A stretch of DNA of 64,000 nucleotides, taken from contig RPFO01000213.1 in the NCBI GenBank assembly GCA_009746045.1, positions 7,541,194 through 7,605,193 of the forward strand. Direction: 5' to 3'. Positions 10,832 to 25,795 of the stretch are shown here, in pieces. A model generated the notes under the pieces. The model was not told the origin of the DNA, did not search any database, and was given only the letters and a program-made list of their open reading frames with translations. The translations under genes were made by a program, and so were the position numbers. Position 1 is the stretch's first letter, and the number at the start of each line of letters is the position of its first letter. Source of the DNA: Mesostigma viride. Its lineage: Eukaryota; Streptophyta; Mesostigmatophyceae; Mesostigmatales; Mesostigmataceae.

Positions 10832-13127
10832 GATGGATGGATGGATGGATGGATGGATGGATGGATGGATGGATGGATGGATGGATGGATGGATGGATGG
10901 ATGGATGGATGGATGGATGGATGGATGGACGGACGGACGGACGGACGGATGGATGGATGGATGGATGGATGGATGGATGGATGGATGGATGGATGGATGG
11001 ATGGATGGATGGATGGATGGATGGATGGATGGATGGATGGATGGATGGATGGATGGATGGATGGATGGATGGATGGATGGATGGATGGATGGATGGATGG
11101 ATGGATGGATGGATGGATGGATGGATGGATGGATGGATGGATGGATGGATGGATGGATGGATGGATGGATGGATGGATGGATGGATGGATGGATGGATGG
11201 ATGGATGGATGGATGGATGGATGGATGGATGGATGGATGGATGGATGGATGGATGGATGGATGGATGGATGGATGGATGGATGGATGGATGGATGGATGG
11301 ATGGATGGATGGATGGATGGATGGATGGATGGATGGATGGATGGATGGATGGATGGATGGATGGATGGATGGATGGATGGATGGATGGATGGATGGATGG
11401 ATGGATGGATGGATGGATGGATGGATGGATGGATGGATGGATGGATGGATGGATGGATGGATGGATGGATGGATGGATGGATGGATGGATGGATGGATGG
11501 ATGGATGGATGGATGGATGGATGGATGGATGGATGGATGGATGGATGGATGGATGGATGGATGGATGGATGGATGGATGGATGGATGGATGGATGGATGG
11601 ATGGATGGATGGATGGATGGATGGATGGATGGATGGATGGATGGATGGATGGATGGATGGATGGATGGATGGATGGATGGATGGATGGATGGATGGATGG
11701 ATGGATGGATGGATGGATGGATGGATGGATGGATGGATGGATGGATGGATGGATGGATGGATGGATGGATGGATGGATGGATGGATGGATGGATGGATGG
11801 ATGGATGGATGGATGGATGGATGGATGGATGGATGGATGGATGGATGGATGGATGGATGGATGGATGGATGGATGGATGGATGGATGGATGGATGGATGG
11901 ATGGATGGATGGATGGATGGATGGATGGATGGATGGATGGATGGATGGATGGATGGATGGATGGATGGATGGATGGATGGATGGATGGATGGATGGATGG
12001 ATGGATGGATGGATGGATGGATGGATGGATGGATGGATGGATGGATGGATGGATGGATGGATGGATGGATGGATGGATGGATGGATGGATGGATGGATGG
12101 ATGGATGGATGGATGGATGGATGGATGGATGGATGGATGGATGGATGGATGGATGGATGGATGGATGGATGGATGGATGGATGGATGGATGGATGGATGG
12201 ATGGATGGATGGATGGATGGATGGATGGATGGATGGATGGATGGATGGATGGATGGATGGATGGATGGATGGATGGATGGATGGATGGATGGATGGATGG
12301 ATGGATGGATGGATGGATGGATGGATGGATGGATGGATGGATGGATGGATGGATGGATGGATGGATGGATGGATGGATGGATGGATGGATGGATGGATGG
12401 ATGGATGGATGGATGGATGGATGGATGGATGGATGGATGGATGGATGGATGGATGGATGGATGGATGGATGGATGGATGGATGGATGGATGGATGGATGG
12501 ATGGATGGATGGATGGATGGATGGATGGATGGATGGATGGATGGATGGATGGATGGATGGATGGATGGATGGATGGATGGATGGATGGATGGATGGATGG
12601 ATGGATGGATGGATGGATGGATGGATGGATGGATGGATGGATGGATGGATGGATGGATGGATGGATGGATGGATGGATGGATGGATGGATGGATGGATGG
12701 ATGGATGGATGGATGGATGGATGGATGGATGGATGGATGGATGGATGGATGGATGGATGGATGGATGGATGGATGGATGGATGGATGGATGGATGGATGG
12801 ATGGATGGATGGATGGATGGATGGATGGATGGATGGATGGATGGATGGATGGATGGATGGATGGATGGATGGATGGATGGATGGATGGATGGATGGATGG
12901 ATGGATGGATGGATGGATGGATGGATGGATGGATGGATGGATGGATGGATGGATGGATGGATGGATGGATGGATGGATGGATGGATGGATGGATGGATGG
13001 ATGGATGGATGGATGGATGGATGGATGGATGGATGGATGGATGGATGGATGGATGGATGGATGGATGGATGGATGGATGGATGGATGGATGGATGGATGG
13101 ATGGATGGATGGATGGGATGGGATGGG
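10832..13127. repeat. 2.3-kb GATG tetranucleotide array
   Basis: About 570 tandem GATG units, nearly perfect. A patch of five GGAC units lies at 10927-10948, and the right edge shifts to GGATG. All frames stay open (Trp-Met-Asp-Gly one way, His-Pro-Ser-Ile the other) only because the unit lacks stops; this is not a gene. Confidence 0.98.
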
Positions 13128-13180
13128 TACACGCAATCCTACTGGTCTAAGCTATATATACAAGCTATCTACAAAAAAAA

Positions 13181-13211
13181 AACAGTTCTATCAAGGAGAC
13201 AACAGTTCTAT
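13181..13211 (-). mobile_element. 9-bp micro-insertion with 11-bp direct repeats
   Basis: AACAGTTCTAT occurs at 13181-13191 and 13201-13211 around CAAGGAGAC, the reverse complement of the GTTGTCTCCTTG motif end (the repeat supplies the AAC). The structure matches the insertion at 1099-1133. Confidence 0.55.
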
Positions 13212-13509
13212 AACTAGTTGGCACTGGCCTATGGCCGGGCCCACTTCAAATGTTCCGAAAAGTGTGCACATCAGTCCGGCGCAGCGCCGGTACCACCCCG
13301 GTAATTCCCGCGCGAAAGTTGACGAAATTCGGTGCGCGCGTGCAATGTTGACTGAAATTCGGTGTGCACGGCTATGGTGACGCGAAAATTTATTGCGAGC
13401 TGATTACGCAACCATTTTGGACGTTATTTCGCTTGTTCGGACGTTGATTACATAAGGAAAAGTATCGTAGATTAAAAAACCTGAAAAACAGTTTCTTTTT
13501 TTTCTGCAG

Positions 13510-13938
13510 CGAGGGCACGTGGGCAGCAGGCGGGCGTTTTGCACACCAACTGGCCCGACCCGTGTGTGTGCAAGGTAAGACACAGACAGGAAAAACATGC
13601 TCTCGGCGGTCATGAACACATTCTACCAGTTCCTAACATCATTTCAAAGAAACCCAGCGATGGATTTCCCTTAATTTTGCGTTTCCGATTTTTACGCCCC
13701 TTCCGCGAAAAAGTGAGAATTATAGGAGCGCTGACAGGGGCACCACTGCATGTCGTGCTTTTAATCGCTTTTACGTCTTTTCTTGCAGCTATATGACTTC
13801 CCTTGGGCGCAGCAACATCGCCCGGTGTTTATCCTGCGGGCGGGGCTTGCTGGCCCCGTCCGGAGTGTGCTCGGGGTGCGGGAAAAACCACAGCTACTGG
13901 TTTATAACGTCGACAACCCCCCATTTTCTGGTCATTAA
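13510..13938 (+). pseudogene. Possible two-exon coding remnant in the 4-kb element
   Basis: Exon-like blocks 13510-13574 (after tttctgcag, before gtaaga) and 13789-13938 (after tcttgcag, to TAA) join in phase to read ...NWPDPCVCK-LYDFPWAQQHR... for about 70 residues. The splice sites are good, but the protein is unrecognised and no further exons were found. Confidence 0.35.
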
Positions 13939-14275
13939 CCGGCGTATTCTTGTGGTTTAAGCTTCCGGCGACGGGCGAAAAGAGCTCTTACCATGACGGC
14001 ATGCTCTGGGGAGGCGTTCCGAGAAGGACTGGGGCGGGCAGGCAAATTTACACGCGACAGTGCCCGCACGTCGCCTGCGCACCCCGGCGTACAAGGCAAA
14101 GCGCAGTGTTTCCCTCCTGGACGGCCCATCGCTGCCTTTGCCGGGCGGCATGTTGGGGAGGCGGCTCCTTCTTCCTTTCTTACCGCCCGTTTCATAGTTC
14201 ATACCCCGTGAGTTTCCCAACGGAGGCGTGTTAATGATGAGCGGCTGCATGCATGAATGAACGGGTGTATGAATG

Positions 14276-15159
14276 AGGGAGGGGGGAGGGAGGGAGGGAG
14301 GGGGGAGGGAGGGAGGGAGGAGGGAGGGAGGGAGGGAGGGAGGGAGGGAGGGAGGGAGGGAGGGAGGGAGGGAGGGAGGGAGGGAGGGAGGGAGGGAGGG
14401 AGGGAGGGAGGGAGGGAGGAGGGAGGGAGGGAGGGAGGGAGGGAGGGAGGGAGGGAGGGAGGGAGGGAGGGAGGGAGGGAGGGAGGGAGGGAGGGAGGGA
14501 GGGAGGGAGGGAGGGAGGGAGGGAGAGGGAGGAGGGAGGGAGGGAGGGAGGGAGGGAGGGAGGGAGGGAGGGAGGGAGGGAGGGAGGGAGGGAGGAGGGA
14601 GGGAGGGAGGAGGGAGGAGGGAGGGAGGGAGGGAGGGAGGGAGGGAGGGAGGGAGGGAGGAGGGAGGGAGGGAGGGAGGGAGGAGGGAGGGAGGGAGGAG
14701 GGAGGGAGGGAGGGAGGGAGGGAGGGAGGGAGGGAGGGAGGGAGGGAGGGAGGGAGGAGGGAGGGAGGGAGGAGGGGGAGGGAGGGAGGAGGGAGGGAGG
14801 GAGGGAGGGAGGGAGGGAGGAGGGAGGGAGGGAGGAGGGAGGGAGGGAGGGAGGGAGGGAGGGAGGGAGGGAGGGAGGGAGGGAGGGAGGAGGGAGGGAG
14901 GGAGGGAGGGAGGGAGGAGGGAGGGAGGGAGGGAGGGAGGGAGGGAGGAGGGAGGGAGGGAGGGAGGGAGGGAGGGAGGGAGGAGGGAGGGGAGGGAGGG
15001 AGGGAGGGAGGGAGGGAGGGAGGGAGGGAGGGAGGAGGGAGGGAGGGAGGGAGGGAGGGAGGGAGGGAGGGAGGGAGGGAGGGAGGGAGGGAGGGAGGGA
15101 GGGAGGGAGGGAGGGAGGGAGGGAGGGAGGGAGGGAGGGAGGGAGGGAGGGAGGGAGGG
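14276..15159. repeat. GGGA purine array
   Basis: About 880 bp of GGGA units with scattered GGA or GGGG slips. It gives long Gly-Arg-Glu or Pro-Ser-Leu frames that are repeat artefacts. Confidence 0.97.
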
Positions 15160-15167
15160 TATGACTG

Positions 15168-15173
15168 CGTGTG

Positions 15174-15253
<80 letters not shown>

Positions 15254-15257
15254 TGTG

Positions 15258-15341
<84 letters not shown>

Positions 15342-15343
15342 TG
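15168..15343. repeat. GTGC array
   Basis: About 175 bp of near-perfect GTGC tetramers directly follow the GGGA array, then pass into GT- and GGGT-rich sequence up to about 15440. Confidence 0.96.
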
Positions 15344-15408
15344 TATGCATGGGTGGGTGGATACATGTGTACGTGGGTGTGGGTGGGTGGGTGGGTAAGG
15401 GATCGACG

Positions 15409-15440
<32 letters not shown>

Positions 15441-15451
15441 CTTCTCTGCTT

Positions 15452-15723
15452 AGGCGTTGGAGCACACGCATGCACTGGAGGAAGGGGGTGATGAAAACCC
15501 AGACCAACTGTCGCACCCACCCCTCCACCTTCACCAAGCGTAAGGCCAAGCGTGCCATGGGGGTAGGGTAGCTGACGCAAGTCACCAACGTCAGGGTGCT
15601 CACCAGGCTGGTGGATGAGAAGATGGGGGGCAGGCTCCTGTCAGATGCAGAGAAGAAGAAAAGGAAAAGGATGCAGCAGGGCCGTGAGAACGTGCCCCCG
15701 GGTGTGGCATTAGCCACTATATA
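15452..15723 (+). pseudogene. Basic coding remnant with an in-frame stop
   Basis: After a tctgcttag splice-like site, one frame reads a Lys/Arg-rich segment to [10 protein letters not shown], hits TAG at 15569, and continues in the same frame through [17 protein letters not shown] to a terminal TAG at 15721. The single internal stop suggests a decayed element gene. Product unknown. Confidence 0.4.
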
Positions 15724-15867
15724 GCTAGCTAGCTGGCTAGAGCTGTGTTATTAATGCATTGTACTATAGGCATGTGCCCCCAAGAATGCCTTCCTGCATT
15801 GTAAATATGATGCATAATGTAATGATGTGTTGTTTGGAACCTTCTGTACACCAAGGTGGAATGATTG

Positions 15868-16612
15868 CCATGAAACCCTTGGAAGAACAATAGAAAGCTG
15901 CTTTTTCTGTGGTATTTATGCTAGCATCTGTCACCAATTTGTTATCCAACCAGCCTGAAGCTTTGTGGGCAGGCTGCATGGGATGTGTTTCGAACATGTG
16001 CCAAGTTCCAGGTCCAACTGAGTTCATTTGATGTCATTATATATGCACATGTGTGATGAAACCCTTGAAAAACCATGAAAAACTGCATTTTTGTGGTATT
16101 TATGCTAGCATTTGTCACCAGTTTGTCATCCAACCAGCCTGAAGCTTTGTGGGCAGGCTGCATGGGATGTGTTTCGAACATGTGCCAAGTCCCAGGTCCA
16201 ACTGAGTTCATTTGATGTCATTATATATGCAAATGTGTGATGAAACCCTTGGAAAACCCTGAAAAACTGCATTTTTGTGGTGTTTATGCTAGCATCTGTC
16301 ACCAATTTGTCATCCAACCAGCCTGAAACTTTGTGGGCATGCTGCATGGGATGTGTTTAGAACATATGCAAAGTTCCACGCCCAACTGAGTTCATTTGGT
16401 GTCATTATATATGCATATGTGTGATGAAACCCTTGGAAAACCCTGAAAAACTGCATTTTGGGGGTATTTATGCTAGCATCTGTCACCATTTTGTGATCCA
16501 ACCAGCCTGAAACTTTGTGGGCATGCTGCATGGGATGTGTTTATAACATGTGCAAAGTTCCAGGCCCAACTGAGTTCATTTGATGTCATTATATACGCAT
16601 ACATGCCAGAAA
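15868..16612. repeat. 184-bp tandem repeat, about 4 copies
   Basis: The landmark ctttgtgggca(g/t)gctgcatg recurs at about 15961, 16145, 16329 and 16513. Copies differ by scattered substitutions, so this is an aged satellite-like block inside the 4-kb element. Confidence 0.93.
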
Positions 16613-16863
16613 GTGCTGAAAATTCGGTATTTTTATGCTAGCAAATGTCACCATGTCACCATGCTGCCGACTCCCAAAAAATTATTTGACCACATGCCAC
16701 CATAAGATATCTGATTAGGCACCTTGGTGCCAAATTTGAGGCCAAACTAATCATTAGCCTATCCTAGAATAATTTTCAGGGTGGAAAAATGGCTTTTTGG
16801 AATGATGTGTGACACTTTTTGTCGTTTTTTTGACTTTTTCGACGATCGTCACTCTGCAGAGTG

Positions 16864-17215
16864 ATTCGTCGTGCGAAATCGTGCGAAATTGTGCGAAATT
16901 TGCTGAAATCGTGTGAAATTTGCTGAAATCGTGCGAATTTGTGCGAAATTTGCTGAAATCGTGCGAAATTTCATGTGAAAAATGTCGACGGTAAAAAATT
17001 TTGATGTGCACAACGTGTGTGAATTCATGCGAAATTTTGTCAAACGTCACTCCCCAAAACGACCCTTGGTTGAAATCCATGCGAAATCGTGCGAAATCAT
17101 GCAAAATTGTGCGAAATCGTGCGAAATCGTGCGAAAATGTGTGAAAATTTTGCGAAAATCACGCGAAAATCACGCGAACTCGTGCGAAATTTTATTTTTT
17201 TTTTGCGAAAATAGC
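16864..17215. repeat. GTGCGAAAT short-period repeat
   Basis: Degenerate repeats of (a)tcgtgcgaaat about 10 bp apart, interrupted by tttgctgaa variants. It fills the right end of the 4-kb element up to the terminal inverted repeat. Confidence 0.9.
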
Positions 17216-17359
17216 GAAAAAGTGTCACACACTTGGCTTGGACGGCGGAACATTTGAAGTGGGCCCGGCCCTATTCTTTATATACTAAAAAAATACAATT
17301 ACTTACATCAGAGCCCATTACTTGCCCACGCTCCTTGCTATGATATGCTCACATGGGTC

Positions 17360-17552
17360 TTATTGCACCCACAGACTGCCGGATCGTTAGCGTGTCCGTT
17401 TAGCTAGCGCGCCCGAATGCAGCTGGGGCATGCCTTTGGCATGAAGGAGACTGGGGGTCTCTGCCCTTTCTCCTGTAGTGCACACACAGGGATTAAAAGC
17501 ACTTCGGTGCTCCGTGACTCCCCAACGGGAGCACGAGTTTAAAAATTAATTA
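17360..17552 (+). mobile_element. Retroposon 3' end with hairpin (family A)
   Basis: Contains cttattgcacccacag, gccggatcgtta and cacacacagggattaaaag, then the inverted repeat gtgctccgtgactcccc-aacgggagcac and a TTAATTA-rich tail. The same layout occurs on the other strand at 50886-51085, so this is a dispersed family with a conserved 3' hairpin. Confidence 0.65.
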
Positions 17553-17618
17553 CATCAGAGCCGGTAAAGGCACCGGCGGCCACGAAAAACAATGGTGCCG
17601 GCGACCCTAGGGGTCTTG

Positions 17619-18150
17619 TCTAGCATGCTTCCCACGTGTGCAAACACGCGGCTTCCCCACTGCAGGGGGTATGTTGTCCTCGATGACCTGGGCCCACTCC
17701 GGCGCCTTGTCCAGATCATCTTTTTCCAAATCACGGAGAGGCCATGGGGGGACGAGCTGCTCTTTGAAGACCTACGGGCCTTGCGGCGTCTGACCTGGCT
17801 GGGCCGGCCCGGCCCACGTGATCGAGGAGATGCCGGCCCGGCTGAGCTGGTCGCAGCCCTGCAGAGGGGCCACGTAAGGTGTCTACCTGGTTGGTGCGAG
17901 CTAAGTGCCCTACTAGCAGCAGGCGCCGCTTGATGGTGCTGGTGATAAGTGGCATGCCGAGGTACAAGTCCTCCTTGCGGACGTGAGCAGAGTATCCTAC
18001 ACCGGAAAATTGACCGCAGCATGTTGGTGACGCCGTCCAGCTTGTTGCATGGCAAGGTCGGCGGTGAGAGTCCACGTCTCGGCCCCGTACGTAAGAACAG
18101 GGAGGACCAGGACCTTAAACAGGTCCTGTTTCTCTAGCTTGCCCATGCAA
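17619..18150 (-). pseudogene. Decayed non-LTR retrotransposon reverse transcriptase, C-terminal part
   Basis: The minus strand encodes, in several frames, LFKVLVLPVLTYGAETWTLT, then NKLDGVTNMLRSIF, then HVRKEDLYLGMPLITSTIKR and LLLVGHLARTNQVDTL, and finally DLDKAPEWAQVIEDN. The YGAETWTLT block and the order of the following segments are typical of the region downstream of the catalytic domain in non-LTR reverse transcriptases. Frame changes show that it is inactive. Confidence 0.8.
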
Positions 18151-18299
18151 GGGCTTGCGCCACAGGGCCCGGCCCAGTATTGGCGTAAAGCGTGCCATGC
18201 AGGCGAGGGATCGAGATACGGTGGTCCACATATCGGCCTCGCAGCTGGGGAGTAAGCTACCCAGCAACTTGACGCGGCCCCGCTACAACAGGACTCAGG

Positions 18300-18822
18300 G
18301 TTACATAACCTTTAGACATTAATCAATTAATTAATTAATTAATAGACCTTTAGACATGACACCAGGCTGTTACTTCTGACGTTAGCCGTCTGACATGCAT
18401 GCTGAGCGAGAAGGTAGGCAAACATGTCATGACCTACCCACAGCAGTTGCTGGCTGACCTAGTGGTCCCAGCTCAGTTTGAACATCGCATTCACTCCCTC
18501 TCTCTTGCTTGGACTGCTATGCAGGACAAGAAGAGGTACGGAAGACCATTGTCCAGGCTCATACGCCCGCCCCTGTGGGCAAGCCCCCTCCCCCCAAGCG
18601 GAAGGGGCGCTTTGCTGAGTAGAATAGGTAGGGTTTTCTAGATTAGATTATTAGCTTAGAGTTAGATTAGTTCGGTTCGCGGCTTTGTCAGTCCCCCCCC
18701 CATCCATCCACGGGAATATGCCGGGAATAATAGTGCTACATGATCTCCCAACGGAGTCATGTTATAATTTAATTTAATTTAATTTAATTTAATTTAATTT
18801 AATTTAATTTAATTTAATGCTG
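18300..18822 (+). mobile_element. Retroelement 3' fragment with hairpin and AATTT tail
   Basis: A frame ending VGKPPPPKRKGRFAE-stop (to about 18621) is followed by an untranslated segment. It ends in the hairpin ctcccaacggag (about 18738-18750) and about 14 TTTAA units (to 18822). A similar hairpin closes the copies at 19806, 20313 and 29337. A TTAATTAATTAA run lies at 18320-18345. Confidence 0.5.
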
Positions 18823-18824
18823 AG

Positions 18825-19110
18825 CGACGCGAGCTATGGCCGACCTACCTCCAGATCCGGCAAAGCGCAGGCCGGGGAAACCGGTATACTGGCGGCGGGA
18901 CGTCATCCACGTTGACAAGCGCAGCCTTAACGTCATTGCCAATCACTTCGACCCGCTGCAGGACGAGACCTCCGAGACCCTTGCCCTGGCGTTTGAGAAC
19001 AAAATCCTTGTCCCCATGGCTCTCACTGGTAAGGGCAAGCCGCGGGGGGTGACCCGCCTTCCCCGCGCTCGCGGGGTAAGGCCGGCCCCTCCCCCTTGCT
19101 CCTCACCTTT
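18825..19110 (+). pseudogene. Retroelement ORF fragment, copy 1
   Basis: Begins gagctatggccgacctacct, shared with 19235 onward, and encodes KPVYWRRDVIHVDKRS and then about 40 further residues (to LVPMALTGKG). It is partly out of frame relative to the second copy, so a decayed duplicate is likely. Confidence 0.45.
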
Positions 19111-19116
19111 GACACC

Positions 19117-19371
19117 ATGGCGGATAAGATGGAGTTCCTCAAGTGTCGCAAGCGGCTTGGGGGGACCTCCTAGGCTCCTACAAGCTGGACGTACGACAAC
19201 TTGACCTTGACACAGCAACAACGGCGACGGGAGCTATGGCCGACCTACCTCCAGCTCCGGCAGACGGCGGGGCAGAAGCCGGTCTACTGGAAGGGGGCGG
19301 ACATCTACATCGCCCACAAGCCCTGGCAGGCGACCCCTGCCGCCCCAGCCACCCCAGCCACCCCAGCCTAG
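19117..19371 (+). pseudogene. Retroelement ORF1-like fragment, copy 2
   Basis: The frame MADKMEFLKCRKRLGGTS has a TAG at 19171, then continues as YDNLTLTQQQRRRELWPTY and KPVYWKGADIYIAHKPWQ to a terminal TAG at 19369. The pattern (marker helix, a Leu-Thr-Gln-Gln-x-Arg-Arg segment, then KPVYWKG) resembles the small first ORF of some non-LTR elements. The assignment is by resemblance only. Confidence 0.5.
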
Positions 19372-19599
19372 GGAATGTTGCAGTAGTGTAGACTAGAATT
19401 AAAGCTTAGTTATGTGGCCATGTATGCCTACGTGATGGGCCCACACCAGCCCTTGCAATAGCCGTAACAATTTCGAGTCATGCTTTGCCCGTGCAGGGAG
19501 TTACTCTCTGCTGAGATGCCATGTGTACACCAGCCATAGCCTAGCCACATACCTTCCACCCCATATGTCATGCAGGCCTTCTAGGCCCTCATCTCAAGC

Positions 19600-19806
19600 C
19601 CGGCGCCCTGTGTGCCTGTGCTTGTTTAGGAGGCATGAACCATCATGGCGGTGGAGGTGCACCTTGTGCACCCAGAGGAGGTGATAGTTGTACATCCTAC
19701 ACCTGCAGGTTGTCGCCCTGATTGTATTACAAACCCATAGATGCCCCTTTCTCATGGCTATGTGTTACATATGCTCCCCACGGAGCTATGATTTTAGTTA
19801 ATTAAT
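19600..19806 (+). mobile_element. Retroposon with 3' hairpin (family B, diverged copy)
   Basis: Shares ggaggtgcaccttgtgcacc, a conserved attgtattacaaaccc block, a gtgttacatatgctccccacggagc hairpin and a TTAATTAATCAA tail with the copies at 20110-20313 and 29120-29337. Confidence 0.6.
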
Positions 19807-20109
19807 CAATCCACGTCGACCACAAGCCTTGGCAGGCACCCCCAGTTTAGGGAATATAGCAGTAGTGTAGATTAGTAAGGCTTAGCCTACCACGCGGCCC
19901 CAGGGCATGTGCGCCCATAATGGCCACTGATATTGGATGATGCATTTAAGAATTTAGCCACACCCTGCCTATAATGGGACCCATGGATGATGCATTAAGA
20001 ATTAGCTCAGCCCTGCCTATACAGAGAGTCATGCACTCTCTGATGAGAAGCCATGCCCTAGCTCTAGTGTATTCTGATCTCTAGTGTATAGCCATGTTGA
20101 TCTTCCCTC

Positions 20110-20313
20110 CCCATGACAGGCTCCCCCTTAGCTGGGCATAGCTTGATAGATCATGGGGGTGCAGGTGCCCTGGTGCACCTCGAGCAAGTGTCGTTTACAT
20201 TCCCACCCTTGCAGGAAGTAGCTTAGAATGTATTAAAAGCCATATGCCCCTTCTCTGGGATATGTGCTACATTTACTCCCAACGGAGTTATGTTCCTAAT
20301 TAATTAATTAATG
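20110..20313 (+). mobile_element. Retroposon with 3' hairpin (family B)
   Basis: About 200 bp from gctcccccttagctgggcat to actcccaacggagt and an AATTAATTAATTAAT tail. Nearly identical to 29120-29337, indicating recent dispersal. Confidence 0.75.
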
Positions 20314-22113
20314 CATGAGCTGGAATTGGTCACGCCGCGCCCCATCCTGGAATCTCAGCCGTAGGCCGGATCGGCGCGAAAATCCCAGTAAAAGATTGGA
20401 GGCATGTAGGAGTTTAAATTGGAAGTGCGCCCCCGCGCGTGCTCAAGAGATTTTCCAATCTCATTCAAAAGAAGTCTGGCGCAGCGCCAGTGGGTCCATA
20501 GTCCAAGTTTAGGCACCGGCCTAGCTGCGCACCGGGACTCCGGGAAGTGGAGCGTTCTGCATGCCTAGTTCCAAAGGGCGTACGCTTGGGACTAATAGTT
20601 TTGCACGAGGTAGGTAAGTTTGCAAAAAGTTATACTACTGAGTCCGCAAGTCCGAGAAAAGGTGAACACAACAAAAAAATCCGTGCACAGCATGAATCCG
20701 TGCCATTCTTCTGAGTACAAACTCAAACCTTCTCAAATCGTTGCAACTTTCGTGTAATTATTTTTCTAGTGAGATTAGCATAGTACTCCGTGGCATGCCC
20801 CATGCGCATGACATGCAAACTTGTACTTACAAGTATAAAGTTTACTTAATTACTTCTCTCGTCGATGATTGCATGTCTACGTTGCCCCTAGGACCAGCAA
20901 CTGGTGTCCTGCCTACGATATACACAATTTTCCATAGTTGTCTCACTTCGATCATATATACATGTTGACGTTGTATTGCATATTACTAGCTTGAAAGCCG
21001 TGTACACAGCTTCGATTCCTCACGGCTTCCAGGAGTCTTGGCCCATGTCGGGAATAGGGGGTACTTCCCTTGGCGCCCGCCTCCATCCTCCTGCCGCCAG
21101 CAACCCTGGGCCACATGCTCACACTACTAATTAAAAAGGAGGGCTGGCAAGGAAACATCACCAATTTTACGCTCTAAGATGTAAATTTGCAAGAGGAAAC
21201 AATTTAGAAAGCTTAAAATTCATCTAACCATTGATTAACGTGTTCCCCGTTTCATCTAACCATCACTTCCTCCACAAACACACCATGCATGCAGGCCCAC
21301 TATATTCTGATTTGGCACTATATAGTGGTTGTCTCCTTGATATATGCATGCAGGAGCATAATAGGTTGAATGATCGGTGCATGCATGCGCACACTGCAAT
21401 GTTTCGATGCATGATATTACAGTATGGGAGGTAACCATCACTGTCTAGCTACCGACTCAGCCAAGAACTACTATACACACTGTCCTATACACGGCTAGAG
21501 ACTGCCACCTGAGCAAGGCATGCCTATACACTCTCGCATCATGACCGCGCGCGAGAAGACTATGTACAATTACCGTTGGCTGAATCTTATCTCTCGTCAA
21601 TCCAAGCCAAGAATCTGACATGACCAGGACATCTATCCATGATGAGCGCGGGGAACCCATGGAAGGGGTTCAACTGTGCCTGGCCACACTGGCACTTGTC
21701 ACAGCCGCTATTCATATATTCACGGAAGTGCACCCTCCACCCAAGAATGGCGAGGACCAGGTGAAACACGGCCAAAGAAAAACCACGATACACAAAATAA
21801 GGGCTGTACACTACATACGAAAGACTGGACCTCATGGGCCACTACCCTGAACTGGAAACCTCATCGGAGACTTTGTTGCTGGCTCAGGACCTTCGCAGCG
21901 GCGGCACCTTAACTCCACCAAGGTTGACGCGACTTGTTAGTAGTCCCGGATGGCTGTCCGCCCAAGCCCGTCAGGGAGGCCAAACAAAAGGATGGGGTCA
22001 TCTGGGTGCCTTTTGGCACCGAGAGCGACCAAAAGCCTCGAATGTGGGAGAGACCAGCATCAGACTTATGCGAGCAACGTGACCAGGGTAAAGCAGCAAG
22101 CCGCGCTGCTTTC
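20314..22113. other. Spacer without a supported gene
   Basis: AT-richer DNA downstream of the minus-strand gene at 22114. It includes a palindrome ctggcgcagcgccag (about 20476-20490), which resembles ccggcgcagcgccgg near 13277 in the 4-kb element, and a GGTTGTCTCCTTG motif (21327-21339). Small frames show no family resemblance. Confidence 0.5.
21327..21339 (+). mobile_element. GGTTGTCTCCTTG micro-insertion candidate
   Basis: Exact 13-bp copy of the motif. The flanks (ctatatagt and atatatgca) are only roughly repeated, so insertion is less certain than at 1110 and 59257. Confidence 0.4.

Positions 22114-25795
<3,682 letters not shown>

Larger units (their letters stand above)
13233..17270. 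mobile_element. 4.0-kb element with 25-bp terminal inverted repeats
   Basis: The left end (13233-13257) reads GGCCGGGCCCACTTCAAATG-TTCCG and the right end (17246-17270) is its exact reverse complement. The flanks carry the 4-bp direct repeat CTAT (13229-13232 and 17271-17274). Inside are two short exon-like frames, a GGGA array, a GTGC array, a decayed coding remnant, a 184-bp tandem array and a GTGCGAAAT-rich block. A DNA transposon is likely, but neither the ends nor the contents identify a superfamily. Confidence 0.7.

Noticed and set aside
10730-13380. Open frames of 770-847 codons on both strands
   Set aside because: They are produced by the GATG tetramer, which has no stop in any frame. 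The translated protein is a pure tetrapeptide repeat.
13957-15717. Long Pro-Ser-Leu and Gly-Arg-Glu frames
   Set aside because: GGGA array artefacts, open on both strands.
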